From NCBI GenBank assembly GCA_022821685.1, contig JAJEDD010000039.1:1-64000 (forward strand): a stretch of 64,000 bases of DNA. The letters run 5' to 3'. The position numbers and the translations under genes are program-made. The DNA comes from Acidimicrobiia bacterium (GTDB lineage: Bacteria > Actinomycetota > Acidimicrobiia > Acidimicrobiales > Aldehydirespiratoraceae). Shown one piece after another: positions 1-8,439 of this stretch (positions within the stretch are counted from its first letter, which is position 1; each line of letters starts with the position of its first letter). The notes under the pieces were generated by a model. That model was not told the DNA's origin. It did no database searches and worked only from the letters and a program-made list of their open reading frames with translations.

Positions 1-141
1 TTAGAGCGAGCGCAAATAGGTGAGAGTCTGTTGCGTCGCAAGGGTGTCTTTCCCGCTCTTGTTCGCTGCGCTCACGGGCCGCTCGGGCCACGGCCTCGCC
101 CGTATGAACCGGATTCGCTCACCTATTCGCTCGGCCTCTTA
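1..141 (+). repeat. R1 dispersed intergenic repeat, full-length copy (subfamily a)
   Basis: This copy has a left end beginning TAGAGCGAGCGC, a core CCCGCTCTTGTTCGCTGCGC at about 51-71 followed by a GGGCCGCTCGGGCCACGGCC segment, and a right end CGCTCGGCCTCT. The right end runs straight into the stop codon (TAA on the minus strand) of the dimethylformamidase-like gene. The same three-part structure recurs near 11.5, 31.0, 37.1 and 48.4 kb, with core-only copies elsewhere. No coding function is apparent. Confidence 0.85.
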
Positions 142-1806
142 CTCGGGATTTCCGAGGGCGCGTTCGGTCAGGAAGTGGTTGAGGACGTTTCGGGTGATGG
201 TCTCTACCTGGGTGTCGCGGCAGGCGAGGGCGTGGCACCACTCGGTGGTTCCTGCGCAGAAGACCTCGCCTGCGCCTTTGGACATGGCGGTGATCACCGC
301 GCTGCCGTAGCGGATCCGGTGGCGGTGTTCGGGGGTGTCGTCGCCGAAGAGGGCCTCGGCTGCGAAGGCCAGGTCGCCGTCGGCTATCGAGATCAGGTTG
401 CCGGCCTGGCCGTGGTCCTCCTCTTCGAGGGTCACCGGGGTGAGGGCCAGGATCTCCAGGCCTTCGGGGGCGCCGTCGGTGCCGGTGGGGTAGGGGAGGC
501 CTCGGCGGAACGTGTAGGCCACGCCGTCGGTCTCGTAGCCCACGAGCGGCACATCGCCGCCCAGCACGTCGCCGTAGTACACGTCGGCGCCGGCGAAGGC
601 CCAGTGGCCGGGCCGGTACACGATGAACCCGCCCGCTCCCCGGGGCGACAGGCCCGCCATGCGGGAGTACACCCCCCGCAGGCCGTTGGCGCCGAAGGTG
701 GTGACCGGGGGCCGGTCGATGTAGTGGGCCTCGAAGGCACCGGTGCGCTGGTCGATGTTGTCGCTGTGGCGCTCTGGGTCGGCGTGGGCCGCATACTTGT
801 GGCACACCTGGGTGCTCAGGTCGTCCTCCATGCGCACCTGCCACACGATGTTGCCGCCGAGGCGGGCGTAGCGGCCGCCCCGCTCGATGAACCGGTCGAG
901 CACGGCGCGGCCCGCGGCCGTCCAGTACTCGTCGTGGCCGGTGGTGACCACCGCCTGGTATCCGTCGAGCACGCCGGGGTCGCGGTCGAGATCCCACTGC
1001 GACAGCAGCTCGGGCTCGTATCCGTTGGCCTCCAGCCAGCGGAACGTCAAGGCGTCGTAGCGGGCCCAGCCGGCCGCCACCGTCCACACCGAGTAGCCGT
1101 TGGCGATGGCCCAGTCCGCAGCCGGCACCCCCACCGCCGCGCCCACCGCAGGCGGCGGCTGGGCGATGCGGGGCGCTCCCACCGGTGTGCGGATCAGGCC
1201 CCGAGACCACGGCCGCTGGAAGCTCAGCCGGGGCTTGAAGCTCTTCTCGCGCACCTCCAGCGGCTCCGCGGTGTGGTCGACGTACTCATCGGAGAAGTAG
1301 CCGCAGCCCCCGCCCCAGTCGTTGTACTCCTGCCAGGTGTAGGTGGCCGCCACCATGGCCAGCTTCGATCGCCGGCCGGGTGCCGAGGCCCGCAGCACGA
1401 AGAAGGCGTCCTGGGTGACCTGGTGACCGCCCCGCTCGCCCCGCAGCACCACGATGTAGCCGCCCGAAACCCAGTCCGCCGGAATCTCGAAGGACGTGCT
1501 CTGGGGCCAGCCGCAGCCTGAGGCGACCACATCGTCGGGAGCCGGATGGCAAGCGCCGGCGAGGCCGCCCTGCTCGCGCACCTTGGTGAACGAGCGGCCG
1601 TCGCGCCACACCTCGAAGCCCCACTCCGGTGCAGTGGTGGAGACGTGCAGCCCCACCGTGTCGCCGGGGGCGTAGCTGGGCCGGTCGGTGTAGCCCCAGA
1701 TCTCCAGCGCCTCAGGGTCGCCGCTCGGGCCGTCGGCGCTGATGCGCTCCAGCCAGGTGAGCCACTGCCCCGCCGAAGCCCCCCGCTCAACAGTCACCGC
1801 GGCCAC
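139..1806 (-). CDS. N,N-dimethylformamidase large-subunit-like protein
   Basis: This 555-residue protein resembles the large (beta) subunit of N,N-dimethylformamidase, an iron amidohydrolase that splits dimethylformamide into dimethylamine and formate. The recognisable part is the conserved GHDEYW motif near residue 285 followed by the GGRYARLGGN stretch typical of that domain, preceded by a beta-rich N-terminal half. It is shorter than the characterised large subunit (about 760 residues), and no small-subunit gene is visible next to it, so the true substrate is open. The start is a GTG. It is the last gene of a minus-strand cluster with an alcohol dehydrogenase, a VOC protein and an Ldh2-type dehydrogenase, which suggests a catabolic role. 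Its stop codon touches repeat R1. Confidence 0.75.
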   Translation of the reverse strand: MAAVTVERGASAGQWLTWLERISADGPSGDPEALEIWGYTDRPSYAPGDTVGLHVSTTAPEWGFEVWRDGRSFTKVREQGGLAGACHPAPDDVVASGCGWPQSTSFEIPADWVSGGYIVVLRGERGGHQVTQDAFFVLRASAPGRRSKLAMVAATYTWQEYNDWGGGCGYFSDEYVDHTAEPLEVREKSFKPRLSFQRPWSRGLIRTPVGAPRIAQPPPAVGAAVGVPAADWAIANGYSVWTVAAGWARYDALTFRWLEANGYEPELLSQWDLDRDPGVLDGYQAVVTTGHDEYWTAAGRAVLDRFIERGGRYARLGGNIVWQVRMEDDLSTQVCHKYAAHADPERHSDNIDQRTGAFEAHYIDRPPVTTFGANGLRGVYSRMAGLSPRGAGGFIVYRPGHWAFAGADVYYGDVLGGDVPLVGYETDGVAYTFRRGLPYPTGTDGAPEGLEILALTPVTLEEEDHGQAGNLISIADGDLAFAAEALFGDDTPEHRHRIRYGSAVITAMSKGAGEVFCAGTTEWCHALACRDTQVETITRNVLNHFLTERALGNPE

Positions 1807-1837
1807 CGCAGGTTCGACGAGTGCCTGCGGAGGGCCA

Positions 1838-2872
1838 CTACGGCAGCACCATTACTTTGCATTGGTCGGTGGGGGTGCGCAGTGCTTCGAAGGCATCCGG
1901 CAGGGCGTCGAGCCCGATGCGGTGCGAGATCATCGGGGCGGGGTCTATGCGCCCGGCCGCGATCATCTCCAGGATGAACTGGTTCTCGGCCTTGGTGTAG
2001 ACGCGGGCGGTTCGGATGACGGGCTCCTTGTAGTAGGCCAGCAAGTGGTCGAAGGAGTCGGGTTCCATGCACACCCCGCCGGTGACCACCGTCCCTTGGG
2101 GGCGCACGGCCGCGATGGCGGCGTTGAGCATGCCTGGCCGCCCCACCGCCTCGATCACCGCGTCGGGCTCGGCACCGGTCAGTTCGGCGAATTGCGCAGC
2201 GACGTCCGTGCCGGAGCTGGCATCGATGGTGTCGGTCGCCCCCAGGCGCATCGCCAGTTCCCGTCGGTGCTCGACCCGTTCGGACACCGCCACCCGCCGG
2301 GCACCGAAGAACCGGGCCCAGATCGTGGCGGCCAGCCCGATGGGGCCGGCGCCCAGGATCAGCACCCGGTCGCCTATGTCCAGCGAGGCCTGGCGCACGC
2401 ACACCAACCCGGTGGCCAGCGGCTCGCACAGTGCGGCCACCTCCATGCCCACGCCGTCGGGCACGGGCAGCAGGTCCGACAGCGACACCGTCAGGTACTC
2501 GGCGTAGGCGCCGTCGGGCTCGTCGGGGCCCAGCGCGCCGAAGGTGATCTGGTTCGGGCATTCCTCGGGGCGGTCGAGGAGGCAGTGGGGACAGCGCCCG
2601 CACGACCCGAGCGGGATGGCGTACACCCGGTCGCCCACCGTCCAGTCACCGACCGGCTCCGGGCCGATCTCGACGATCTCGCCGGTCACCTCGTGGCCCA
2701 GCACCGCGCCCCGACGGGCCAGGTCGGCTCCGGCGGTGGTGGCGTGCAAGTCCGAGCCGCACACCCCGCAGGCCGACACCCTGATCACGGCCTGGCCGGG
2801 GCCGGGTCGGGGATCGGGCACCTCGGCGATTCGCAGCGGCAGGCCGGGAGCGTCGTAGACGGCGGCCCTCAC
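1838..2872 (-). CDS. zinc-dependent medium-chain alcohol dehydrogenase
   Basis: This 344-residue protein is an MDR-superfamily NAD(P)-dependent dehydrogenase. It has the catalytic zinc site CGVCGSDLH near the N-terminus, GHE (of GHEVTGEI), a structural-zinc cluster of four Cys (CGRCPHC...C), and a Rossmann GAGPIG motif in the middle. The fold and signatures resemble 2,3-butanediol, sorbitol and threonine dehydrogenases; substrate cannot be set from sequence. I chose the GTG at 2872 because it gives the usual N-terminus (VRAAVYDAPG) and overlaps the stop of the upstream VOC gene as GTGA, implying translational coupling. Confidence 0.88.
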   Translation of the reverse strand: MRAAVYDAPGLPLRIAEVPDPRPGPGQAVIRVSACGVCGSDLHATTAGADLARRGAVLGHEVTGEIVEIGPEPVGDWTVGDRVYAIPLGSCGRCPHCLLDRPEECPNQITFGALGPDEPDGAYAEYLTVSLSDLLPVPDGVGMEVAALCEPLATGLVCVRQASLDIGDRVLILGAGPIGLAATIWARFFGARRVAVSERVEHRRELAMRLGATDTIDASSGTDVAAQFAELTGAEPDAVIEAVGRPGMLNAAIAAVRPQGTVVTGGVCMEPDSFDHLLAYYKEPVIRTARVYTKAENQFILEMIAAGRIDPAPMISHRIGLDALPDAFEALRTPTDQCKVMVLP

Positions 2873-3864
2873 TTGTGGCGACCCTTCATGCGGGCCACGG
2901 TAAGGCACGAATCACCCCTCCGCGGCATCACCGCGGGGCTGCGCTGCCAGTCGTCCACCCAGCCGTTGGTGCTGCGGCCGCTGCGGTGGGCGTCAACCAT
3001 CAGGTCGGCCGGCACTGGGCTCATCAACTCGATGTGGGTGCCGTCTGCGTCGTACAGCCAGGCGATGGTGGTGTCGTACTCCGGGTAGTAAGCCGGTTCG
3101 CTCAGCGGCTCCACGCCCCGGTCCACGGCCCGTTGCCAGGTGCCGGCCACGTCGCCGGCAGTGAAGCAGATGTGGTCGTAGCAGCTTCCCCGCCGCTCGA
3201 ACACGGGGCCGTCGATGGTGTCGAAGGCGCCGCCGATTATCTCCAGGCTGAACTCGTGCCCGACCGCGTCGAAGAACGGGTCGCTGAGCATCACGAACCC
3301 CTGCGTGCCGCCGCCGGGCAGCGGGGCGGTGAAGTCGTAGGTCTTGACCAGCCCGAAATGCTCGACCCAGAAGGCCTCGGCCCGGGCCAGGTCCGAGGTC
3401 ACGAAGCACACGTGGTGCAGGGCCAGGTCTCCGCGTGGACCCCGGGCAGGCCGGGGCACGGCCACATCGCGATGCTCGACCAGGTCGATCATCAGCCCCT
3501 CGGGCGACCACACCCCCGCAGCCACAGCCAGGGTCACCCCGTCGATGACGTACGGCTCCGGTGCCCAAGCCGACGGCACCCCCGCGGCTGTGAGCCCGGC
3601 GTAGGCCGCCTCCACATCGTCGCACGACAAGGCGACCCGCTCAATGCTCCAAGGCTGGTTCTGCAAGTACTCCTCGGACTCGGCCAGCAGGGGCGGGCCC
3701 TGGAACTCGAGCAGCACGTCGGTTCCCGCCCCGCCGTAGGCCACGTCGTGCGAGCCGCGGCGGTAGGCCCGCTCGGTCAGCTCGCAGCCCAGCGCCCGAT
3801 ACACCCCGAAGCTGTAGTCAACGTCGGCAGTCAAGAAACCCACATGGTCGAACCGAAAATCCAT
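2869..3864 (-). CDS. two-domain VOC (extradiol dioxygenase/HPPD-like) protein
   Basis: This 331-residue protein consists of two glyoxalase/VOC modules. Each begins with an HVGFLT or HHVCFVT strand and ends with an acidic metal ligand (GLMIDLVEH; GTHIELM). This is the layout of type I extradiol ring-cleavage dioxygenases and of 4-hydroxyphenylpyruvate dioxygenase-like enzymes, which use Fe(II) bound by 2 His and 1 Glu. The short N-terminal module and lack of a clear HPPD C-terminal helix argue against true HPPD. It is coupled to the downstream alcohol dehydrogenase by a 4-base overlap and lies just behind the Ldh2-family gene, so it probably acts in the same catabolic route. Confidence 0.75.
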   Translation of the reverse strand: MDFRFDHVGFLTADVDYSFGVYRALGCELTERAYRRGSHDVAYGGAGTDVLLEFQGPPLLAESEEYLQNQPWSIERVALSCDDVEAAYAGLTAAGVPSAWAPEPYVIDGVTLAVAAGVWSPEGLMIDLVEHRDVAVPRPARGPRGDLALHHVCFVTSDLARAEAFWVEHFGLVKTYDFTAPLPGGGTQGFVMLSDPFFDAVGHEFSLEIIGGAFDTIDGPVFERRGSCYDHICFTAGDVAGTWQRAVDRGVEPLSEPAYYPEYDTTIAWLYDADGTHIELMSPVPADLMVDAHRSGRSTNGWVDDWQRSPAVMPRRGDSCLTVARMKGRHK

Positions 3865-3891
3865 CACCGGCTCTTCATAGCGGCAGCATCC

Positions 3892-5034
3892 CTAACCGGA
3901 GAACTCGGCTCTGAGGGTGTCGATGTTTAGGTCGACGCTCTCGACGATCTGTGTGAACGAGTCCCAGTGGGCGGGCAGGATCTCGACCGGCTCGGTCGAG
4001 GCCATGGCCCGCCAGCCCCGCTCGCCGGGCAGGAAGATCTCCTCGACTCCGGGGCGGCGCTTGGCGCCCTTGACCGCCTCGACCAGCCGGTCGGACTTTC
4101 GGCCCGCCTCGGTCGCCGGCATCCAGTGCGACGGGTCGATCACGATCACGCAGGCCCCGCCGGTGAGGGCCTCGTCGCGGGGCTCCAGCCAATACGACGG
4201 CGGTCCCGCGATCTCGGGGCTCAGGCGGGCGCCCGGATTGATGAGCCCGGCCAGCATCTCGGTGAACAGGTTGAAGGCGTACAGCCGGGGCGTGCCGAAC
4301 ACCGACGGCGCCTCGCAGTCCGAGATCCGGCCGTACTCCTCCATCTGCTTGAAGTAGGGGGCCGGGTCGTCGGTCAGCTCGCCGGTGTCGGGGTCGACCA
4401 GATACGGACCCGGCAGCCGCCGCTGCTGGAAGTAGGCCTCGCTGAGGTTGCCGTCGTGGACCTCGATGGCCTGGATGTCGCTCACGATGGGCGGGTGCTC
4501 GCCACCGGGGGAGGCGGCCGCGAACGGCGCGCCCGACAGCACGTTCTGCATCCCTCCCCAGGGCGACACCAGCGGCAGGCTGTTGTTGGTGGCCATGGCC
4601 ATCATCCCGGCGCCCGCTGCCATCCTCACGTAGGTGCCGAAGGCGCCCGCGTCGTTGAAGTCGCGCACGAAGGCTATGGCGATGGCGTGCTGGCGGGCCT
4701 TGTCGATGGCGGCGGCGGTGGCCATGGTGAGCGCCCACTGGCCCGACGAGCGGCGGGCGTCGATCACCAACCAGGTCGGCCCCTCGTCCACCACCTCGGG
4801 CACCGCGGTCACGTCCATGGTGCCGGTGCGGGCCAGCAGCACCGGGATCTCGAACACCCCCATGCCCTGGGTTAGCTTGCCGTTGCGGTCGCCGTCGGAC
4901 ACGCAGCGGGCCACCACTGCGGCGTGCTCGGACGAGAAGCCCAGCTCGCCCAGCACCCGGCGGTAGCAGTGCTCCAGAAAGTCGGGGTCCTCTCGCCGCA
5001 TGTCTCCGCCGCGGCCGGGGTCGGGCTCGTTCAT
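3892..5034 (-). CDS. Ldh2/malate-L-lactate-type NAD(P)H-dependent oxidoreductase
   Basis: This 380-residue protein belongs to the Ldh family (malate/L-lactate/ureidoglycolate dehydrogenase superfamily), which oxidises 2-hydroxy acids or reduces imines. It has the family's N-terminal helical region, a central NDAGAFGTYVRMAAGAGMMA region and a MATNNS segment. I placed the start at ATG 5034 because a GAAGGGA ribosome-binding site lies just upstream; an extension to 5130 would read through the duplicated sequence shared with the divergent PhyH gene. It heads a minus-strand cluster of four genes and is divergent from the PhyH gene, so the 120-bp gap between them should hold both promoters. Confidence 0.85.
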   Translation of the reverse strand: MNEPDPGRGGDMRREDPDFLEHCYRRVLGELGFSSEHAAVVARCVSDGDRNGKLTQGMGVFEIPVLLARTGTMDVTAVPEVVDEGPTWLVIDARRSSGQWALTMATAAAIDKARQHAIAIAFVRDFNDAGAFGTYVRMAAGAGMMAMATNNSLPLVSPWGGMQNVLSGAPFAAASPGGEHPPIVSDIQAIEVHDGNLSEAYFQQRRLPGPYLVDPDTGELTDDPAPYFKQMEEYGRISDCEAPSVFGTPRLYAFNLFTEMLAGLINPGARLSPEIAGPPSYWLEPRDEALTGGACVIVIDPSHWMPATEAGRKSDRLVEAVKGAKRRPGVEEIFLPGERGWRAMASTEPVEILPAHWDSFTQIVESVDLNIDTLRAEFSG

Positions 5035-5066
5035 GTCGGTTCCCTTCGTTGCGAGCAGCCTCGTTA

Positions 5067-5174
5067 CTGTAGAAACCTCACCGATGACTGAGATGATGAG
5101 GGCCAGGCCCTGCGGGATCGATTCTTCCAAGTCTCACGGCTGCAGAAGCCTCACCGATGACTGAGATCGTGCGG
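5067..5174. repeat. 35-bp direct duplication spanning the PhyH start region
   Basis: Two near-identical 35-bp copies lie 73 bp apart: about 5067-5101 and 5140-5174. They share CTCACCGATGACTGAGAT and differ at about five other positions. The second copy contains the start codon of the PhyH gene (5157), and the first copy carries a decoy of the same start. It could be a simple duplication or a paired regulatory site between divergent genes. Confidence 0.7.
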
Positions 5175-5990
5175 CTTCCGCCGGACTGCACCACCGACGA
5201 CATCGTCGAGGCCAACGAGCGCGACGGCGGCGTGATCGTCGACGGCTGGCTCTCGCCCGACCTGCTGAGGCGCTTCAATGCCGAACTTGAGCCGTGGCTG
5301 GACGCCCACCGCGGCACCGACTCTGGCTCCGACGCCTCCGACGAGTTCCTGGGACGGCGCACCCGGCGGCTCCAGGGGCTGTGCGCCAAGGCGCCCAGCT
5401 TCACCGAGATCATGCTGGACGAGCGGCTGCTGGGCTTCGCCGAGGCGGTGGTGGGACCGATCAGCCCGACGGTGATCCTCAACGACGGCGAGGTGATCGA
5501 CATCGGCCCCGGCGAGTCGGCCCAGCCGTTCCACCGCGACGACGACGCCTGGAACTTCGCCCATCCGTCGGCGCCGATGATCGTCAACACCATCGCCGCC
5601 CTGGTCGACATCACCCCCGAGATGGGGGGCACGCTGGTGGTGCCCGGCAGCCATCGCTGGGAACCTGGCCGTGATCCCGCTCCGAGCGAGGTGGCCGCCT
5701 GCTCGCTGCCGGCCGGCTCGGCCCTGTTCTTCCGGGGCGACACGCTGCACGCCGGCGGGGCCAACCGCACCCGCGGCCGCCGGCGGCGGGCCCTGTCCAC
5801 CGGCTACTGCTGCGGCTGGCTGCGGCCGGTGGAGAACAGCTACACCAACATCCCGCCCGAGGTGGCCCGCACCCTGCCCCGCCGAGCCCAGGAGCTTCTC
5901 GGCTACGCCCTCTACGACGCCTCGGCAGCAGGCGGCGGCTACCTCGGCTACCACAACATGGGCGACCCCATGCGCCTCATGGAAGTCTGA
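5157..5990 (+). CDS. phytanoyl-CoA dioxygenase (PhyH) family protein
   Basis: This 277-residue protein is a predicted Fe(II)/2-oxoglutarate oxygenase of the PhyH family. The facial triad is visible as FHRDD (HxD) and a distal His in DTLHAGGANRT, followed by an Arg-rich RRRRALS stretch suited to 2-oxoglutarate binding. A GSH motif (VVPGSHRW) before the distal His is typical of the family. The gene stands alone on the plus strand between two minus-strand dioxygenase-like clusters, which suggests a shared hydroxylation/ring-cleavage pathway. Substrate unknown. Confidence 0.88.
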   Translation: MTEIVRLPPDCTTDDIVEANERDGGVIVDGWLSPDLLRRFNAELEPWLDAHRGTDSGSDASDEFLGRRTRRLQGLCAKAPSFTEIMLDERLLGFAEAVVGPISPTVILNDGEVIDIGPGESAQPFHRDDDAWNFAHPSAPMIVNTIAALVDITPEMGGTLVVPGSHRWEPGRDPAPSEVAACSLPAGSALFFRGDTLHAGGANRTRGRRRRALSTGYCCGWLRPVENSYTNIPPEVARTLPRRAQELLGYALYDASAAGGGYLGYHNMGDPMRLMEV

Positions 5991-6012
5991 ATCCGCCCGA
6001 CAACGAAGCGAA

Positions 6013-6480
6013 CTACAACTCGTCGAGGGATTCTCCTGATGAGCCAACCGACATGAACTCGATGATGGTGCCGAAGGGGTCGCGGCAGTACACCGCTTCG
6101 CCGCCGTGGTCGAATCGCAGCGGATCGCCCGTCCTGGTGCCGCCCAGCTCGACCAGCCGGTCGAGGGCGGCGCCCACATCGTCCACTTCGATGGCCAGAT
6201 GGCGCAGCCCCAGCTCGTGGGCGCCCCGGTCGGCGGGGTCGTCACCGACCCGGGCAGGGGCGTGGTACTGCCACAGCTCCAAATAGCTGCCCGAACCCCG
6301 CATCATCGCTCCGTCGGCTGATGATCCGGCCAGCCCCACCGCACTGTCGGCTTCGGGGTCGGGGGCTCGCCACCGGTCCCGGCCGATGACCTCCATGTCC
6401 AACAGCGCTCCGTAGAAGGCGACCGCGGCATCGAGGTCGCGAACCACCAGCCCGGCGTGGTGGATCCCCCTGAACTTCAC
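6013..6480 (-). CDS. single-domain VOC/glyoxalase family protein
   Basis: This 155-residue VOC-fold protein starts with GIHHAGLVVRDLDAAVAFY, the classic glyoxalase/fosfomycin-resistance N-terminus, and ends with a DPFGTIIEFM metal-ligand strand. One pair of modules per dimer would form the metal site. The GTG start at 6480 overlaps the stop of the upstream two-domain VOC gene (GTGA), so the two are translationally coupled and may form partners. Proteins of this type include methylmalonyl-CoA epimerase and lactoylglutathione lyase, but nothing here singles out one activity. Confidence 0.82.
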   Translation of the reverse strand: MKFRGIHHAGLVVRDLDAAVAFYGALLDMEVIGRDRWRAPDPEADSAVGLAGSSADGAMMRGSGSYLELWQYHAPARVGDDPADRGAHELGLRHLAIEVDDVGAALDRLVELGGTRTGDPLRFDHGGEAVYCRDPFGTIIEFMSVGSSGESLDEL

Positions 6481-7349
6481 GCAGCCAGCCGCTCGCGCAC
6501 CTGCACCAGGTTGCCGCTGGGCTCGCGCAGGTAGCCGGTGCGGGCGCCGATGCGGTCGTCGTGGGCGGGGGCGGCCACCTCGCCGAAGCCGGCCGCCACC
6601 GCGTCGCTCCAAGCGCCGTCCACATCGCCGGCCTGGTACAGCACGGTGGATATCGCCGGGCCGTGTCGCTCCATCAGGGCGTGCTCGGCCTCGGTGCTGG
6701 GGGTGGCCAGCACGCTCACGCACTGGCGGCCATCGTAGGTGTGGTCGGCCAGGTACACGAGACCGTCGTTGCCGCTGCGGGCGTCGAGGATGATCCGCTG
6801 GCCCAGCACCTCGGTGTACCACTCGACCTGGCTGTCGAGATCGCGGCAGAGCTGCACCACGCCCAGGGTCTGCAGGCCGGGACGGCCCACCGGGCGGAAC
6901 TCCACGTCGGGCGTCTTGAACTCGCCGGGGTACGACATGATCTCCACCCAGCGGCCCTCGGGGTCGATGGCCACGAAGCCGTGGTAGGTGTCGCCGAACT
7001 CCTCAAAGGGCATGGCCACCTCCGCACCGTTGGACTGGAGGTGGTCGACGGTGTCGTAGGCGCTGGGCACAATCCAGCAGATGTGGTTGATGCCCGAGCC
7101 GTGCTCGGCGAACCAGCGGCGCTCGTACTCGAACTGGTACGGCGGCGACTCGAGCTGCATCTGGAAGGGGGCGCCGCAGGCCAGGAAGGTGTAGTCCACG
7201 CCGCCCTCGCCGGTGTGGTGCAGGTCGGCCACACCCTCCCAGTAATAGGCCGGGATGGCGTGATACCAGCGCAGCCAGTTCCACATGGCGTCGCGTGGCT
7301 GCTTCTCGAAGATGCACAGATGGTGGAGCTGATAGCTGGGCAAGGTCAT
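6477..7349 (-). CDS. VOC family protein, extradiol-dioxygenase-like
   Basis: This 290-residue two-module VOC protein opens with LPSYQLHHLCIF and has a second module around GLQTLGVVQLCRDLDSQVEWY ending in YLREPSGNLVQV. Family members are ring-cleavage dioxygenases or isomerases. In the first module the residues HICWIVP and GRWVEIM could supply metal ligands; in the second module the canonical acidic ligand is replaced by Gln/Val (NLVQV), so only the first may be catalytic. ATG 7349 was chosen as the first start giving a standard N-terminus. It leads a two-gene operon with the single-domain VOC protein. Confidence 0.75.
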   Translation of the reverse strand: MTLPSYQLHHLCIFEKQPRDAMWNWLRWYHAIPAYYWEGVADLHHTGEGGVDYTFLACGAPFQMQLESPPYQFEYERRWFAEHGSGINHICWIVPSAYDTVDHLQSNGAEVAMPFEEFGDTYHGFVAIDPEGRWVEIMSYPGEFKTPDVEFRPVGRPGLQTLGVVQLCRDLDSQVEWYTEVLGQRIILDARSGNDGLVYLADHTYDGRQCVSVLATPSTEAEHALMERHGPAISTVLYQAGDVDGAWSDAVAAGFGEVAAPAHDDRIGARTGYLREPSGNLVQVRERLAA

Positions 7350-7444
7350 GGCGTCTCCGGCGGCGGTCGCGGCTGGGTGCGGACGCCCACAATAGGAGGC
7401 GACCGGCCGCCAGGCCCGATCCGGCCAGCCCACCGACGGCAGCT

Positions 7445-7462
7445 AATCGCTCGGCCTCTTGG
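7445..7462 (+). repeat. R1 repeat, right-end fragment
   Basis: The string ATCGCTCGGCCTCTTGG matches the right end of repeat R1 (CGCTCGGCCTCT) without the core, and lies between the VOC gene and the ABC operon. It is probably a decayed copy. Confidence 0.4.
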
Positions 7463-7515
7463 CCGCGAGAATTCGAGTCGAACACCCGCAAGCACCGCAG
7501 CCGTATGCTGCCGCG

Positions 7516-8439
7516 GTGGCGATAGTCGAGACGCAGGCGCTGACTCAGCGGTTCCGCTCCACCATCGCCCTCGACGGCCTCGACCTGCAGATGCAGCCCG
7601 GCGTGACCGGGCTCGTCGGCGCCAACGGCGCGGGCAAGACCACCCTGCTCAACGCCATGCTCGGGCTGCGGGCGCCCACATCTGGATCGCTCACCGTGCT
7701 GGGCTTCGACCCGCAGACCGCCGGCCATCGGCTCAGAGCCATGGTCGGCTTCGCCCCCGAGCGCAACGTGCTGCCCGACGAGATGCGGGCCGTCGACTTC
7801 GTGCGGCACCTGTCCGAGGTTCAGGGCCTGCCCCGCGGCGAGGCCCGCAACCGGGCGTCCGACACCCTGTGGCTGGTGGGGCTGGGCGAGGAGCGCCTCC
7901 GGCCCTTGGGCACCATGTCCACCGGCCAGCGCCAGCGGGTGAAGCTGGCCCAGGCCATCGCCTCTGATCCCAAGCTGGTGCTGCTCGACGAGCCCACCGA
8001 CGGCCTCGACCCGGTGCAGCGCAGCGAGATGCTGACCCTCATCGGCCAGATCAGCCGGGACTTCTCGATCGACGTCGTGCTGTCGTCGCACCAGCTCGAA
8101 GAGGTCGAACGGGTCTGCGACAACGTGGTGGCCCTCGATGCGGGCCGCCTGGTGGCCTGCGGACCGATCAGCGAGCTGGTCGGCGCCGGCGACGGGATCA
8201 CCCTCGAGTTGGTGGAGGTGGCCGAACCGGCCGGGTCGGTCGATGCGGTTGAGGCCGCGCTGCGCGCCGGCGGCCTCGACGTGCGGCGCCACGACGCCAC
8301 GCTCGCGCTTCGAGGCGCAGAGTTCGAGGCACTGTGCGACCGCGCCCGCGACGAGGTGGCCGCCGCCGGGGCTCGCATCCGCCGCCTCGACACCCGGCGC
8401 CGCACGCTCGAGGACCTCTTCGAGGACGGTGCTCGATGA
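7516..8439 (+). CDS. ABC transporter ATP-binding protein
   Basis: This 307-residue ATPase has Walker A GANGAGKTT, a signature MSTGQRQRVKLA, Walker B LVLLDEPTDGLD and switch His in SSHQLEE. It belongs to the CcmA/NatA-type exporter ATPases, with a C-terminal extension of about 85 residues that often contacts the permease. The GTG start at 7516 gives the expected N-terminus. It is first in a four-gene operon (ATPase-permease-ATPase-permease, 7516-11383) with ATGA overlaps at the first two junctions. The two ATPase/permease pairs may work as one heteromeric exporter; cargo is unknown. Confidence 0.9.
   Translation: MAIVETQALTQRFRSTIALDGLDLQMQPGVTGLVGANGAGKTTLLNAMLGLRAPTSGSLTVLGFDPQTAGHRLRAMVGFAPERNVLPDEMRAVDFVRHLSEVQGLPRGEARNRASDTLWLVGLGEERLRPLGTMSTGQRQRVKLAQAIASDPKLVLLDEPTDGLDPVQRSEMLTLIGQISRDFSIDVVLSSHQLEEVERVCDNVVALDAGRLVACGPISELVGAGDGITLELVEVAEPAGSVDAVEAALRAGGLDVRRHDATLALRGAEFEALCDRARDEVAAAGARIRRLDTRRRTLEDLFEDGAR

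Noticed and set aside
31..1521. Plus-strand open frame of about 500 codons over the dimethylformamidase-like gene
   Set aside because: Antisense shadow of a gene with a recognisable domain; starts inside repeat R1 and has biased composition.
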